Part shown: in pieces, positions 23,465 to 34,532 of the stretch | Position numbering within the stretch: the stretch's first letter is position 1 | Layout: each line of letters opens with the position of its first letter | Assembly: GCA_963457665.1 (NCBI GenBank) | Contig: OY735215.1 | Coordinates: 45,687,902-45,751,901 of the forward strand | DNA: 64,000 nucleotides | Direction of reading: 5' to 3' | DNA from: Thysanoteuthis rhombus | Taxonomy: Eukaryota > Mollusca > Cephalopoda > Oegopsida > Thysanoteuthidae | Notes under the pieces: generated by a model | What the model was told of the DNA's origin: nothing | The model's database searches: none | What the model saw: the letters and a program-made list of their open reading frames with translations, nothing else | Program-made: the position numbers and the translations under genes

Positions 23465-23660
23465 TGCTGGTAGCCTAATGGTTTGTAGCATAGTAGATGG
23501 AATCAAACTGGTTGTCATTACTTTGCACTAATGCCCTTGAGAGAGACATGCATCTCTGTCTTCTTCTCAAGCTATGTGTAAATAATAGTGCAGCCTGTGC
23601 TTCAGCCCTGTTTAGTAACCTGTTTTGGAGATTGACGATTTTGAATTCAAACTAAGAAAA
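23465..23660 (+). mobile_element. Possible tRNA-type SINE
   Basis: GGTAGCCTAATGGTTTG (23468-23484) looks like an A-box region and ATGGAATCAAACTGG like a decayed B box. Weak. Confidence 0.35.
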
Positions 23661-23709
23661 TCCAACCAGTCATCCAATGTGAGGAAGTGATGATGGCAGT
23701 AGCATTATT

Positions 23710-24005
23710 TTGTTCATCTATCTCTTATTCTACGTGTTTCACCAGAGCCCTGTTAACTGTACACTAGGTGAACAAATTCCCTACATACCTGGCTCTTATG
23801 ATGGTGGATGAAGGGTTGTTCTATATTGGTATGGAATCAGAAATGTCTGTCGGCTAGATCGGTTGCCAACCTAGGCTAAAAAGTCCTGTTATTTAACCGT
23901 AGCTGGGGTCATTAATGCAAAGTGAATGCCAACTTTCCCTGTTGGATTGGTTCACTGATATTATTTTCCGTGCTGCCAACCATTAGGCCACACCTATCTC
24001 CATGG
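23710..24005 (-). mobile_element. Long SINE, copy 3
   Basis: The minus strand starts GATAGGTGTGGCCTAATGG (A-box-like) and contains GTGAACCAATCC (B-box-like). The plus-strand wording GCTAGATCGGTTGCCAACC and TTAATGCAAAGTGAATGCC matches the order in the copy at 3464-4055. Confidence 0.55.
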
Positions 24006-24285
24006 TAGCCATGTATGTTGGCTTTATTGTTTTATCATTGTGTCTGATCAACTTTCTAGCCACAAGTATTATCTAATAAGTATATGGGCAAAAGTAATGG
24101 CACCCATGGAACAGGCGGGTAGGAAATTATCTCTTTACATATCTACCAATAATCTCTATGAAAGTGTAATAAAACAGATTTATTGTTGAAAATCCTGACT
24201 AAACTGGAACTTGAAAGAGTTAATATCTACTGTGTATATGCATGCATAATGTGTAAATATACTCATATCTATATATATATATACT

Positions 24286-24328
24286 TGTACATATATGTGT
24301 GTGTGTATATATATAAATATATATATAG

Positions 24329-24417
<89 letters not shown>

Positions 24418-24487
24418 ATGTGTTTATGCATTACCTATACATATTTGTATATTCAATTATTTGTTTATTTATGTGTGCTTACATATA

Positions 24488-24535
<48 letters not shown>

Positions 24536-24680
24536 CATGTGTGTATGTATATATATTTATATATATACATATGTACCAATTTATATATACTTGTATGTGG
24601 AAATATTTGTTTATACATATATATGTGTGTGTGTGTGTGTATTCACCTATATGTATTTGTACATATATATGTTCCCCACC
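24286..24680. repeat. (TA)n/(TG)n compound microsatellites
   Basis: Long TA runs at 24341-24405 and 24486-24530, and TG/TATG runs between and after. Frames on both strands here (up to 136 codons of I, Y, C and V) are artefacts. Confidence 0.96.
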
Positions 24681-24889
24681 TGACACTTGGAATTTTAATT
24701 TGTGAATTTCACCAATGAATTGAGTGCATTGACAAGGGAGAATATCATGTTAGAAATTTGTATTTGTTGTGTAAAAGAGATACTTTTTCTATCATTGGTG
24801 TCCAGACTTATTGATGTACCTACTTTTATTTATTTATTTAATCATATATATATATATATATAATCTGTGTGTATTTCCATACATCTTCC

Positions 24890-25470
24890 ATGAACCATGC
24901 TCACATAATAGAAACCCATTTAAAAATTTCCCACAGAGAAAAGCACAGCCATAGATGTGTCCACAAAAGAGCCCACTAGGAAAAATACCCCCATATTTAA
25001 AGTATTTTGAACTAAAACCTAGATGAATTCATGATGCACCATGTGATAAAGCAACTCCTTCATTTTAGTTACAATTAAAAATGAAAATAAAAAGACAAGC
25101 ATTTAATTTCATTATTGCATTAATTTCTGATGAATATTTTATTTGATTTTTGATAATTTTTTTTGGTTTATGAATTATTTTTGTTGTGGGCTTTTATTGT
25201 GAGGGCATTTTTCATGAATCCGTTCATACGATACAATTTATTTTCCTTCCATTGTGAATCATTGAAAATGGTTAAACATATTTTCCCAAAAACCTATTTA
25301 AAAAGTATGGTTTGTTAAAAAGAGATCTTGATTTTCAAAATATCAATCTGAATTTATGTGGGCCCTTATCTAAATGCCACAAAAATTATTTTCAATGTAG
25401 GCTTTTTTCTGTGTGGGCTCTTTTTTTTTTTTTGAGTGGGTTTCTTTCATGTGAACAATTTTCTGGTCAC
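24890..25470. repeat. Imperfect foldback repeat with TGTGGGCTTTT words
   Basis: Near 24908-24985 the plus strand has AGAAACCCATTTAAAAATTT, CCCACAGAGAAAAGC and AAAAGAGCCCAC. Near 25184-25455 the complementary words occur: GTGGGCTTTTATTGTGAGGG, TTTTCTGTGTGGGCTCTTTT and GTGGGTTTCTTTCATGTGAAC. The arms could pair over part of their length. No coding content. Confidence 0.5.
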
Positions 25471-25500
25471 CATCTACGCATAAACACATGTATATGCATC

Positions 25501-25501
25501 T

Positions 25502-25533
<32 letters not shown>

Positions 25534-25648
25534 TGAGAGAGTTATGAGTGTATGTGAATATGTATCCACACTCACTATTGTTTTCATAAATTCAAGTGCT
25601 TTCTATTTTTAGCTGATTAAAATCTTCTTTTATTTATCAAAGTTTTAT

Positions 25649-25725
<77 letters not shown>
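25501..25725. repeat. Two (TA)n microsatellites
   Basis: TA runs at about 25508-25533 and 25661-25722, the second preceded by (CA)n. Confidence 0.96.
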
Positions 25726-25728
<3 letters not shown>

Positions 25729-25734
25729 GTATAT

Positions 25735-26533
25735 ATAAAATATGTTTTTGTGTTGGTTTTCTTTCAACCAGTTCCTGAAAGAAAGAAAGCAAATAATGCA
25801 ATGTCTGCTGCATATGCTTTTTGTGTGCTGTCAAAATTTTAAAAAAAAGTATTGTTTACAATCATTTTGAAGCTGATGGTTTCGCTGATTGCTTCATGTT
25901 AAGTGTTAGGCACAAAAATCCTCAAAAATACAAAAATTAAAACATCAATAAATTATTTTTGCTCACAACGTTCCAGGATGGAAGGAAGAGAAAAAAAACA
26001 CATATGTATGTTTATATGTATGTGTATGTGTGCATATGATTGTGTGGTGTGTGTTTATGTGTATATTTATGTGTATGTGTGGTGTATGTTTTTCTACGTA
26101 TGTTGTATGTGTTCAGGCATGTGTAATAATCAAAGAGGTGATAGATTTTAAACTTTAAACGATGGCTGCCTTGTTAAAATGTAATAAATATTCAAAGAAA
26201 ATATTCTATTCAGATTTTTTGTTGTTTTAAATCAATACAATACATCAATATTATATGCAAAAAATCAAAAAGGAATCAAGTGACTAACCCAAGTAATTAT
26301 TCACTTGAAAAAACTTAACTTAGTATTTCTAAGTTAATTTCATTCTTTATTCAAACAACAGAATGATGGCTTAATTGATACGTTATTCACCTGCTTTTCT
26401 CCAAGTCGCATATTCAAACTATAGCAGGATTCTTTTAATATCCTTTTGCTTTAGCATGACCAATGATGAAAAACCAATTAACAGTGAAACAAAAAACATC
26501 ACCTGGACCTTTGTATTATCAGGTATTTATATA
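25735..26533. other. Intergenic, nothing recognised
   Basis: A TGTATGTG-rich patch at 26003-26120 yields a spurious 82-codon frame. Otherwise AT-rich. Confidence 0.45.
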
Positions 26534-27301
26534 CAGTTGAGCTTCACTAACTTAGTAACTAAGGGTGTTCTGATTTTTGAAAATTTCTGGGTTTTTGGTC
26601 TAGCACAGGCTTGGCCTACTCTCAGGTACTCAAGGGTTGGGTCATTATCACCACAAAGTTATGTGAATAGCCCAAAATTCAAGAGTAGCAGCACAGTATA
26701 TCAGAGAGAAGACAGGAGTCTGAGTCATCATAGAAATTGTTAGAAAGCTCAACTGGCAATGAGCTGGACATCTAGCAAGGATGTCAGACAACCACTGGAC
26801 ATCACGTTTCATAACATGGATTCACAAAGATCAGGTGCGAGGCTGTGGATTGTAGAGTAAGATAGCGTGATGAGCTAGATGAATTCAGGAAGTATTGTTT
26901 CCGGGATGCCCATGATAGAGAAATCTGGTAAATCTCGGGGAATCTTGGTTAACGTCTATCTAACAGCAGACGCCAACAGACTGATTATGATAATGATGAT
27001 GATGAACAAATACTTGTTTAATTTTATGGAACCTCTATAAAATATCATTATGTTGCTTACAAACAGTAACCTTTTTATATTGGTTTTATAAAAAAATATC
27101 TCCCGGATTTTCTTCAATGGCTTTTCAAACAAAATGTCATTTGATTAATAATGTTCATTCTATATACATACTTCTGAAGAATTGTTATCCAGAACTGTAT
27201 TTTAGTTATCGATAAATAAAACTATTCAAAAGATTTGATACTTTTTTAATTCTTGAAAATAGCAGGATTTCTGATGTTACTGAGTTTCTGAAGCTCAACT
27301 G
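26534..27301. mobile_element. pogo-like MITE carrying a nested LINE fragment
   Basis: Left end CAGTTGAGCTTCACTAACTT and right end in reverse CAGTTGAGCTTCAGAAACTC match for 15 bases, then imperfectly. TA flanks both sides (26532-26533, 27302-27303). The interior GTCTAGCACAGGCTTGGCC and TTATGTGAATAGCCC corresponds to the element at 12172-12683. An RTE tail fragment (26688-27006) sits inside; without it the element would be about 450 bp. Confidence 0.85.
26688..27006 (+). pseudogene. RTE-like LINE 3' fragment nested in a MITE
   Basis: Shows QYIREKTGV-type wording as AVYQREDRSLS in a shifted frame, then KLNWQ.AGHLARMSDN, then the GATCAGGTGCGAGG region and the tail GATAATGATGATGATGAAC. Same subfamily as 21020-21465. 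It must postdate the MITE that surrounds it. Confidence 0.85.
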
Positions 27302-27519
27302 TATTTGTGTGTGAGCATATACATGTGTCTGTGTGTATCTATTTGGTAAGTTACAGATATATAGCTGAGTTAATAATTTTCATTCAAGAATTTTGCCTGA
27401 TAAACAAAAAAAATCCTCTGTGGTCTTATAGATAGAATATAATTAGGGTGTATCAAAATTATTTTTGTTTTCTAGTCTCTGGAGAGATCATGTCTGTTTT
27501 TTAAAGCTTATGTAATACT

Positions 27520-27735
27520 CTACATATGGCATCTTTCAGTATTAGAATTGACAACTGATGGCTGTCTATTTCTCTCACCACCCTAAAATGTCTTCAAACA
27601 GTTCAGGCCAGTACGGTCAGATATTCTTTCATTTCCTTCAACTTCCTGAATTCTGCCAGCAGCTTCAGCGGCTTTAAGACCCAGTTTGAAATAATGCCTG
27701 GGAATTGCTAGAATCACAATAATTTCATCTGCCAT
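27520..27735 (-). pseudogene. mariner-like transposase, N-terminal fragment
   Basis: Mariner transposases cut and paste an element at TA sites; the N-terminus holds a helix-turn-helix DNA-binding region. From the ATG at 27735 the minus strand reads MADEIIVILA, then HYFKLGLKAAEAAGRIQEVE and ISDRTGLNCLKTF, then an in-frame stop (27583-27585). The same frame continues GGERNRQPSVVNSNTERCH. This matches the family pattern YEFKLG..AAEAAR.I...G...SERT...WFK.F, then RSGRPSVVNSE. The WF of the second helix is CL here and the stop follows it, so the gene is dead. A consensus-like branch site and CAG lie directly upstream (27744-27771), which at first suggests a terminal exon; the transposase match explains the frame better. 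Confidence 0.85.
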
Positions 27736-27779
27736 TATAACATCTGAAACAAAAGGTTCAGCTGATTAGTATTGATTAT

Positions 27780-27811
<32 letters not shown>

Positions 27812-27883
27812 ATATTGATAATATTGTGGAGTTATAAAAAGTTTTATCTATTTTTTCCATGCGTGCTTTTTTATTTATTATTT

Positions 27884-28062
27884 TGCTCAGACGATCAAAT
27901 CTCTTCATCCTATCTTTGATACTTTCAATAGAATACATAGAGGAAAAGGTTTGCCTCTTTCTCAAATCATACACTTGATGAGGACTGAAGAATGGATCAG
28001 CCAAAACTTTGTGTTGAAAGCATCAAAGATGGAAGGAAGAGATTTGATCGTCTGAACAAGAG
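27884..28062. repeat. Inverted repeat of about 50-bp arms, 75-bp spacer
   Basis: Plus-strand CTCAGACGATCAAATCTCTT (27889-27908) is the reverse complement, with a few changes, of AAGAGATTTGATCGTCTGAA (28037-28056). On opposite strands both arms read as ESIKD..KRFDRL.K. Confidence 0.85.
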
Positions 28063-28251
28063 ATGGGATCTCAAGCAGGGGCATTATTTTTATCTGGAGG
28101 GTTTAAGCCTCTAATTTGCCAATGAAGTCGGTGCATAGGCCTTAATTTGTAGAATAAGGAAAGAAATCAGTGGCACCAAGTATTATTTATCAGCTAAAAC
28201 TGTCTTTTGAAATGGCTAAAATCAACTAAATTTTATACAATTCAGATTCTT

Positions 28252-28264
28252 CTGTGTGTGTGTG

Positions 28265-28319
<55 letters not shown>
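28252..28319. repeat. (TG)n-(TA)n microsatellite
   Basis: TG units followed by about 25 TA units, directly abutting the minus-strand element at 28320. Confidence 0.96.
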
Positions 28320-28322
<3 letters not shown>

Positions 28323-28435
28323 ATACTAATCAGGGATGCGATCCAATATGATATAATATAATACAATATGATATTTGATGTATGATAGGTTTATTTCATA
28401 GAGAGTTTGATGCATTCGACTTCAAACATCAGGTT
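28320..28435 (-). mobile_element. GAAATAAACC element 3' part, copy 1
   Basis: The minus strand reads CTATGAAATAAACCTATCAT, then a TATCATATTG stretch, then GCATCCCTGATTAGTATTGC, and stops at the TA microsatellite. The same order occurs at 29934 and 30555. Confidence 0.65.
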
Positions 28436-29180
28436 GATTTAGAGTAGCGCTTAAGATATAATGGAGTAAGGATTCACTACGCACAACATATGTTTCTGCC
28501 CTGAAGATTTTTATTGGCTAAAATGGAAAAAAATCACCCAGATCTACCTGAAAAATGGCTAATTTGGTAACCCTGGGAAAAATTTGCCAACGGTAAAGGC
28601 AAGGAAGGGGGAGACTCTCTCCTCCTCCGATTGGGTGTACCCAACCCCCCTAATTGGGTAAACTCCTGATTTGAAGTTTCGTTGCTCATTCTTTGGTGGA
28701 GCCACTAATCCATCCTGTTATTCAATCTTGATTTCAAGATGGATTCCACTCCAGACCTGGATTAAATAGTCGAGCAGTACCTTCAACTCTAGTGTCTTTT
28801 CTTCTTCATACTGAACTGTTTTAATTAAAAAAAGAAATAATTCAAATTGTTTAGTTTACAAGATTCTGTTATTGCAGAGACTTCAGAATTTTTATCTGAA
28901 AGAAAGAAAAAAAAAACCCAAAACACACTGATGCATTGATAAACAAACAAATATAAACAAAACAGAACTTTTTTTCTCTTACTTCTTTGAGTCTTTCTCT
29001 CATTATCCTCGTCTTTATTGTTGTTGGTGAAAAGTGCGGCTGATTATCAAAACTATTTTTCTGTGATTGTTTTGGTCTAATTTTTTTTAGTCTATAAAAT
29101 CATTTAATTTCCCCGTTCCCTCCCCTTCGTTGATCTTCTCTTTTACGCAAGTGACAAGACTTCTTTCTTCGTTTTCCAAA
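28436..29180. other. Intergenic, nothing recognised
   Basis: A C-rich patch near 28610-28660 (GGGTGTACCCAACCCCCC) is noted. No gene seen. Confidence 0.45.
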
Positions 29181-29199
29181 TGAATATTTTTTATCCAAA

Positions 29200-29312
29200 T
29201 TCTCTTCATCACCATCATCAGATCATCATCTCTATAATCACTAGCATAATCATGAAAATGATCACCATCATCATAACAATAATCACCACTACCATCATCA
29301 ACATTTCCTCTC
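29200..29312 (+). repeat. (ATC)n-rich imperfect microsatellite
   Basis: CATCATCA and ATCACCA words repeated, followed by T-rich sequence. The 79-codon frame here, rich in I, T and H, is an artefact. Confidence 0.85.
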
Positions 29313-29933
29313 TCTTATCAAATTCTCGTAATTATTTGCTTATTCCCATCCCCCCTCTGTTTCTCCCAGTTTGCTTACAACATCGAATTGTTTTCTGGAA
29401 TTTCTTTTTTTTTTTTTAATTTATAATCTTTTTTAAAAAATTTTTTCCTCTTAGAATTTGTTTATACAACAGCCCGATTTGTCAATTAGTTTTAATTATG
29501 CATTATATTCCCTTCTTCACGGGTTTTGTGAAAAGTTGGTCTTAACGAGAATTTTTTTCCACATGCGTGTGTATGAGGGAAAAAGTCAGGGTGGGGGAAC
29601 TGAAGAAGTTAGGGTGGGGAAACGGGTGTGTTTGTAACTTTACTTTGTTATTGTTGTTATTATGATTTTTCTGTTTGAGGTTTTGTTTATCTTGAAAAAA
29701 AATTTCTTGTATTTAGAAAGTGTATGCGAACCATTATTCCCAAATTCACACGTACATAGAATTGATCATGTACAAACTTAGATATTCCCTCTATACACCT
29801 CTGCACACATGTATGTGTGTATAAGCATACTCATATGTATTTTAATGTGTGTGCATAAATATTGAGTGTTTGCGTGTGTACATACGCACAGTTTCACATT
29901 TTGGAATATATGTGTGTAGCTAAGTGAATGTTT
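29313..29933. other. Intergenic, T-rich, nothing recognised
   Basis: Poly-T runs near 29402-29450 and scattered TGTG words. No gene or shared repeat seen. Confidence 0.45.
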
Positions 29934-30022
29934 ATGTTGAATGTATCGAGCACTTCATGAAATAAACCCATCACACATCAGATATTGCATTATGTTATAT
30001 CATATTGTATTCTGGATTTGCA
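29934..30022 (+). mobile_element. GAAATAAACC element 3' part, copy 2
   Basis: TGTTGAATGTATCGAGCACT, then GAAATAAACCCATCAC, then ATTCTGGATTTGCAT, ending in a TA-rich run. Confidence 0.7.
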
Positions 30023-30027
30023 TATAT

Positions 30028-30218
30028 ATTTATATATATATATATATAATATATATATATATATAAAGGGTAATGTCAAGTCTATTGCCTAATGATGCCC
30101 CAGGTGTCCTAAAGGGAAGTGCCAAGGAAAGTACACAATTTTTGTCTCTACTCACATGGATGTGTGTAGATGCCCACACTAAACTTGAGCGTGTGTCACC
30201 TCCCTTCCTCATGACGAG

Positions 30219-30280
<62 letters not shown>
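30028..30280. repeat. TA microsatellites flanking a 150-bp block
   Basis: TA runs at 30028-30066 and 30222-30280. The block between them carries part of a 153-codon frame (30073-30534) that I do not recognise. Confidence 0.85.
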
Positions 30281-30282
<2 letters not shown>

Positions 30283-30554
30283 CCTACTAATGGGATAGAA
30301 TGCAGGGAGAAGTGGATTCATGGATTTTTCCATGGGCTTCAGCTAAAAATGGAACTTGGTTGGTTGATTTTTCCTTTCTCACTACATCTCCTCTGTATAA
30401 ACTTAAATATGATCATCTTTATAATAGCCCTATCTTCAAAGATATTGAGCACTCTTGTAATAAAAATTGCAGTTGTATGTATAAAAAGAAGATATATGTA
30501 TGTATATATAATATATATATATATATATGAGTAAGGTTTTCTTTATCTTTTATA

Positions 30555-30655
30555 TCTTGATGTTGAATGTATTGAGCACTTTATGAAATAAACCCATCAC
30601 GTATCAGATACTGTATAATTATATTGCATTCCTGATTTGTATTGTGTATGTATAT
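30555..30655 (+). mobile_element. GAAATAAACC element 3' part, copy 3
   Basis: TGTTGAATGTATTGAGCACT, then GAAATAAACCCATCACG, then GCATTCCTGATTTGTATTG, followed at once by a TG/TA/CA microsatellite. Confidence 0.7.
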
Positions 30656-30798
30656 ATACACACACACATACACTTAATAATAGATTCTATCTGGTCAAAA
30701 AATTTGGCATTCTGCAGGAACTAGCTGGACCCTCCCCTATGAGTGTTGTTTTTTTCCACTAGTTTAATACAGGTGTCATTTTTTGATGGCATGGGTAA

Positions 30799-30802
<4 letters not shown>

Positions 30803-30838
<36 letters not shown>
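30803..30838. repeat. (TA)n(TG)n microsatellite
   Basis: Short TA run followed by about 14 TG units. Confidence 0.95.
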
Positions 30839-30840
<2 letters not shown>

Positions 30841-31544
30841 ATTTACAATTTGAATGTTACCGATCTGGTTCACACCATCCATTGTAATCAATGGACAACT
30901 CTCTATCTATTTACGCTCTATTTAAAAATTAAAAAAATTGTGAAATATTGAGCACTATCATCATAGATAAATCAAGCCCTAAGAACAGTAAAGATATATG
31001 TATAAAATATCCATATACATACACGTACACGTCTTTGTAAGCAAAAAGGTGTGTCTGATTAGACAACTCTTATTTGTGTATTTGCAATTCCAGTCAAATG
31101 AACACCATAGTGATGTATGTGTGTAAAATCTTTGTATAAGATTTGTTAAAGTTATTTCAATTTGTTTCCAATTTAATTTTTAAAAGATGTTTTGTTTTTC
31201 TGTGTGCTTAGTTCTTTGTCTCTTTTATTTTCATTTTACAGTCCGTCACTTTTTTTCATCTTCCTTCTTCTCAGTATTTTTTTCTCCATCTTTAACTTCA
31301 AACTTTACAAAGAATAGGAAATAATAAGCAGAAAAAACAATTCAAGCCATGATTCTATTTAAAAAAATCTTTTTTCTTCTTCTTTCATCAATAGGTGATT
31401 TATTTATTCGTTATGACATGTTTATAATCTGATTTACAAAAAATCTGTTATTTTTATTTTTGCTAACTCTGCAGCCGTTTTCATTGTTAACATCCCCCAC
31501 CCTTCACATTTCTAAGTGTTCTTGTTCTTTTTTCTCTCTATATA
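30839..31544. other. Intergenic, nothing recognised
   Basis: AT-rich with T runs. No frame or repeat relation noticed. Confidence 0.45.
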
Positions 31545-32277
31545 GAAGCAGCAGTAGCAGCAATGATAATGATAATAATGATATTGATAACAATGATAAC
31601 ACTATTATCATTAATTATAATAATAGTTATTAGTAATAATAACCACATTTATTAATGATAACATTTATTAATCACAACATTTATCAATTACGATAACAAC
31701 ATTTATCAATAATGATAACAACAACAACATTTATCAATAATAATAGCATTTATCAATAACAGCATTTATCAATGATAACATTTATCAATAATAATAACAA
31801 CATTTATCAATAATAATAACAACATTTATCAATAATAATAACAACATTTATCAATAATAATAACAACATTTATCAATAATAATAACAATATTTATCAATG
31901 ATAATAATAACAACATTTATTAATAACAATATTTATCAATGATAACAATAACAGCATTTATTAATAACAACTTTTATCAATAATAATAGTAACCACAACA
32001 TTTATCAATTATGATAACCACAACATTTATCAGTAATAATAACCACAACTTTTATCAATGATAATAACATTCATTAATGATAACAGCATTCATTAATAAT
32101 TACAACATTCATTGATGATAACAACATTTCACAATAATAATAATAATAATAAAATTTGATAATAACTTTTAATGATAATAATAACTATCACAATAAATAC
32201 AACAACATTTATTAATAATGATCAATAATCAACATATTAATCTATAATAATTATAATAGATAATATTTCTGATAATG

Positions 32278-32320
<43 letters not shown>

Positions 32321-32335
32321 TTATCAATAATTAAG
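31545..32335 (+). repeat. 22-bp ATT-rich minisatellite with (AAT)n flanks
   Basis: The core unit AACATTTATCAATAATAATA plus AC repeats every 22 bp (clear at 31801, 31823 and on), about 25 imperfect copies, ending in (ATA)n at 32275-32320. No open frame runs through it. Confidence 0.93.
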
Positions 32336-32419
32336 AGAAAAAAATGATAAAAATGATACTCATAATTTTTTGAAAATAATGATAAAAAATAAAATGAAAT
32401 AAGATTCTAGTTTGGACTT

Positions 32420-32740
32420 TGAAATTCAGACAGATCACCTAATCAAGGGTTGATAGTGGATTAGCTGCCTCAGCAGATCACTGGGTGAAAAGCTAGATAA
32501 GTATCCTGACCTGTTGGCCAGAGAACTGGAAAAATTGTTGAACATGCAGGTGGCAGTTGTACCAATAGTAATCAGAGTCCTGGGAATGGTTCCTACTTGC
32601 CTAGAAAAGTGGTTTGAGGAAAATGGAATCCAGGGAAGGAACAAGACCACCCAGTTGACAGTACTGCTGAAATAAGTTTTGCTGAGGAGGCTTGCTGTCA
32701 CTCAATCTCCAGTAATAACTGCCCGACATCTGGTGTGAAG
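32420..32740 (+). pseudogene. Non-LTR retroelement ORF, C-terminal end
   Basis: Reads EIQTDHLIKG, then after a frameshift KYPDLLARELEKLLNMQVAV, VPIVIRVLGMVPTCLEKWFE, a stop, and LLRRLAVTQSPV. This matches a widespread retroelement C-terminus (QTDH.I.ARRPD...KYQDLARELKKLWNMKV..IPIVIGALGTVPK.LEK...LLR). It differs from the RTE tails above; the family is unknown to me. The 88-codon minus-strand frame over the same bases is a shadow. Confidence 0.8.
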
Positions 32741-33604
32741 ATTGAATGCAGGAAACAATGATAATAATATTTAATTTTTCTAATGTTTATTTTTGTAAAT
32801 TGAATAACTGAACTGTATATAATTTTAAAAGATGGTTGCAATCATTATCATGTTATTATTTGCAATCTGCACTTTTTTCTCATTTTTCTATGGAAAAATA
32901 TTATCGATTTTTTTTTTTCTTTTCAAATTTATTTGTGCCTATTTCATCTCCTGTCCCTACCCCACTTCTACTTTTTTTTTAAACAATCGTTCATTATCTT
33001 GTCTTATTCAATATTCTGTTTACAAAGTGTGTTACTGTTAATCTATATTTTTCTGTTATGTCAAAGTTGTTTTGTTTTCAATTTATTCAAACATTATTTG
33101 TTGTTGTTTGTTAAAGCAGAACATATTTTTTTCTCTTTTCTTTTGTCTGTTCTTTCTTTATTCAGTGATTTCTTTTTTTCATTTCCCTCTGTTGACTCTC
33201 AAGTTTACAAATGAAATCACATTCTATGCAATTTATTTCTTTTTGTTATATCTGACCATGATGTTCACTGTTGCTTTGTTGTCATGATGTTAGAATAATT
33301 ATAATATACCAGCTGGACCCATGGAAATTCCACGGGTGTTGGCAACTAAAATATATCACCGTTACTCTTGCATGATTGTCTTCAACTTTAACTACTAGGA
33401 GATCCTTTTTCAATAATCCAATTTTCTAGGGAACCTCTTCCAAAAAATAACTTTGTTTTCTACTGATATAGATTCCTCAGTTGTTTTAGCAACCTCAGTC
33501 ACGTTGATTGGAGCTAAGTTTGTTGGGGTGCTCTATTTAGCTTGACCTTGTATCGCAATTCGCTCTGCTAGGAGTGTGGATAAACAAGCCCCTCAATGAG
33601 TAGG
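32741..33604. other. Intergenic, T-rich
   Basis: Frames at 32832-33287 are F/L/S-rich products of T-rich sequence. Near 33308-33345 the phrase ATACCAGCTGGACCCATGG looks like a dispersed repeat, without a second copy here. Confidence 0.4.
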
Positions 33605-33875
33605 GAAAATATTTTTTTTGTTTTTTGATAATTCCCCTTCTAGATAAGTTTTTTTATTGGAGGATTCAATTTGCAATGTAGGTTTATGCTAAATTGATCC
33701 CTTGGTTTGTGTCCACCTATTTTTTTTTAAATTTAGTCTCTTTTAATGTTCACTGCCCAGAAAAGGCAAGAGAAGTAATTTATTCATTGATCACTCTTTT
33801 TTCCAATTTTTCTGTTGATCATCCCTCACATCCAAGAGACATCACAGTTTCTATCAACTAACTAACCAGACCTGT
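33605..33875 (+). mobile_element. Family G repeat, copy 1 (3' two thirds)
   Basis: Contains TTCAATTTGCAATGTAGGTT, AAAGGCAAGAGAAGTAA, CATTGATCAC and the terminal AACTAACCAGACCTG. The 5' part is missing. The element end runs into the 21-bp CT minisatellite. Confidence 0.8.
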
Positions 33876-33881
33876 TTTTTC

Positions 33882-34190
33882 TCCTTCTTTCTTCTCCTCT
33901 ACTTCTTCTTTCTTCTCCTCTGCTTCTTCATTCTTCTCCTCTGCTTCTTCATTCTTCTCCTCTACTTCTTCATTCTTCTCCTCTACTTCTTCATTCTTCT
34001 CCTCTACTTCTTCTTTCTTCTCCTCTACTTCTTCTTTCTTCTCCTCTACTCCTTCTTTCTTCTCCTCTACTCCTTCTTTCTTCTCCTCTACTCCTTCTTT
34101 CTTCTCCTCTACTCCTTCTTTCTTCTCCTCTACTTCTTCATTCTTCTCCTCTACTTCATTCTTCTCCTCTACTTCTTCTTCCTCCTTCAT
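33882..34190 (-). repeat. 21-bp minisatellite (EEVEEKK on the minus strand)
   Basis: About 14 units of CTTCTTTCTTCTCCTCTAC plus TC, 21 bp each. Since 21 is a multiple of 3, the minus strand carries a 110-codon frame of E-E-V-E-E-K-K repeats. It has an ATG but no other coding sign, and is treated as an artefact. Confidence 0.93.
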
Positions 34191-34532
34191 TTTTTCTCTT
34201 TTCTTCTTTTAATCACTTTTCTTCATCCTTTCCTCCTCCCTTTCCTTATCTAGTTTCATCTCTATTTCCTGTATTGTTGTTGTTTTCTTCTTCATGAAGA
34301 GACTGCAAATACATATTAGATTTTGAAGCAGCTACCATGTATTATAGTCTTAACCAATAAAGAAAACTAAGTTCTTATTTTCTTGAACAATTATGGTATT
34401 TAAGCATCAGGAACTGTGTGACTTCATTTGTGTTGATTCCTTCAGTTTTGTTTTATGAGGTTCTCTGTTTGTTTCTCAACTTCTCTCTTTTCTCCCTTAC
34501 TTCATTACAATCATGTTCAAATGTATTGTTAA
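34191..34532. other. Intergenic, nothing recognised
   Basis: CT-rich continuation, then mixed AT-rich sequence. Confidence 0.4.

Noticed and set aside
27583-27743. Terminal coding exon of a cellular gene
   Set aside because: The acceptor looks good and the peptide is protein-like, but the wording matches the mariner transposase N-terminus and resumes in frame after the stop with RQPSVVNS.
32435-32701. 88-codon minus-strand frame
   Set aside because: Shadow of the plus-strand LINE C-terminal remnant.
33858-34190. 110-codon E/K/V-rich minus-strand frame resembling a coiled coil
   Set aside because: It is a 21-bp tandem repeat translated in frame; no flanking coding sequence or splice context.
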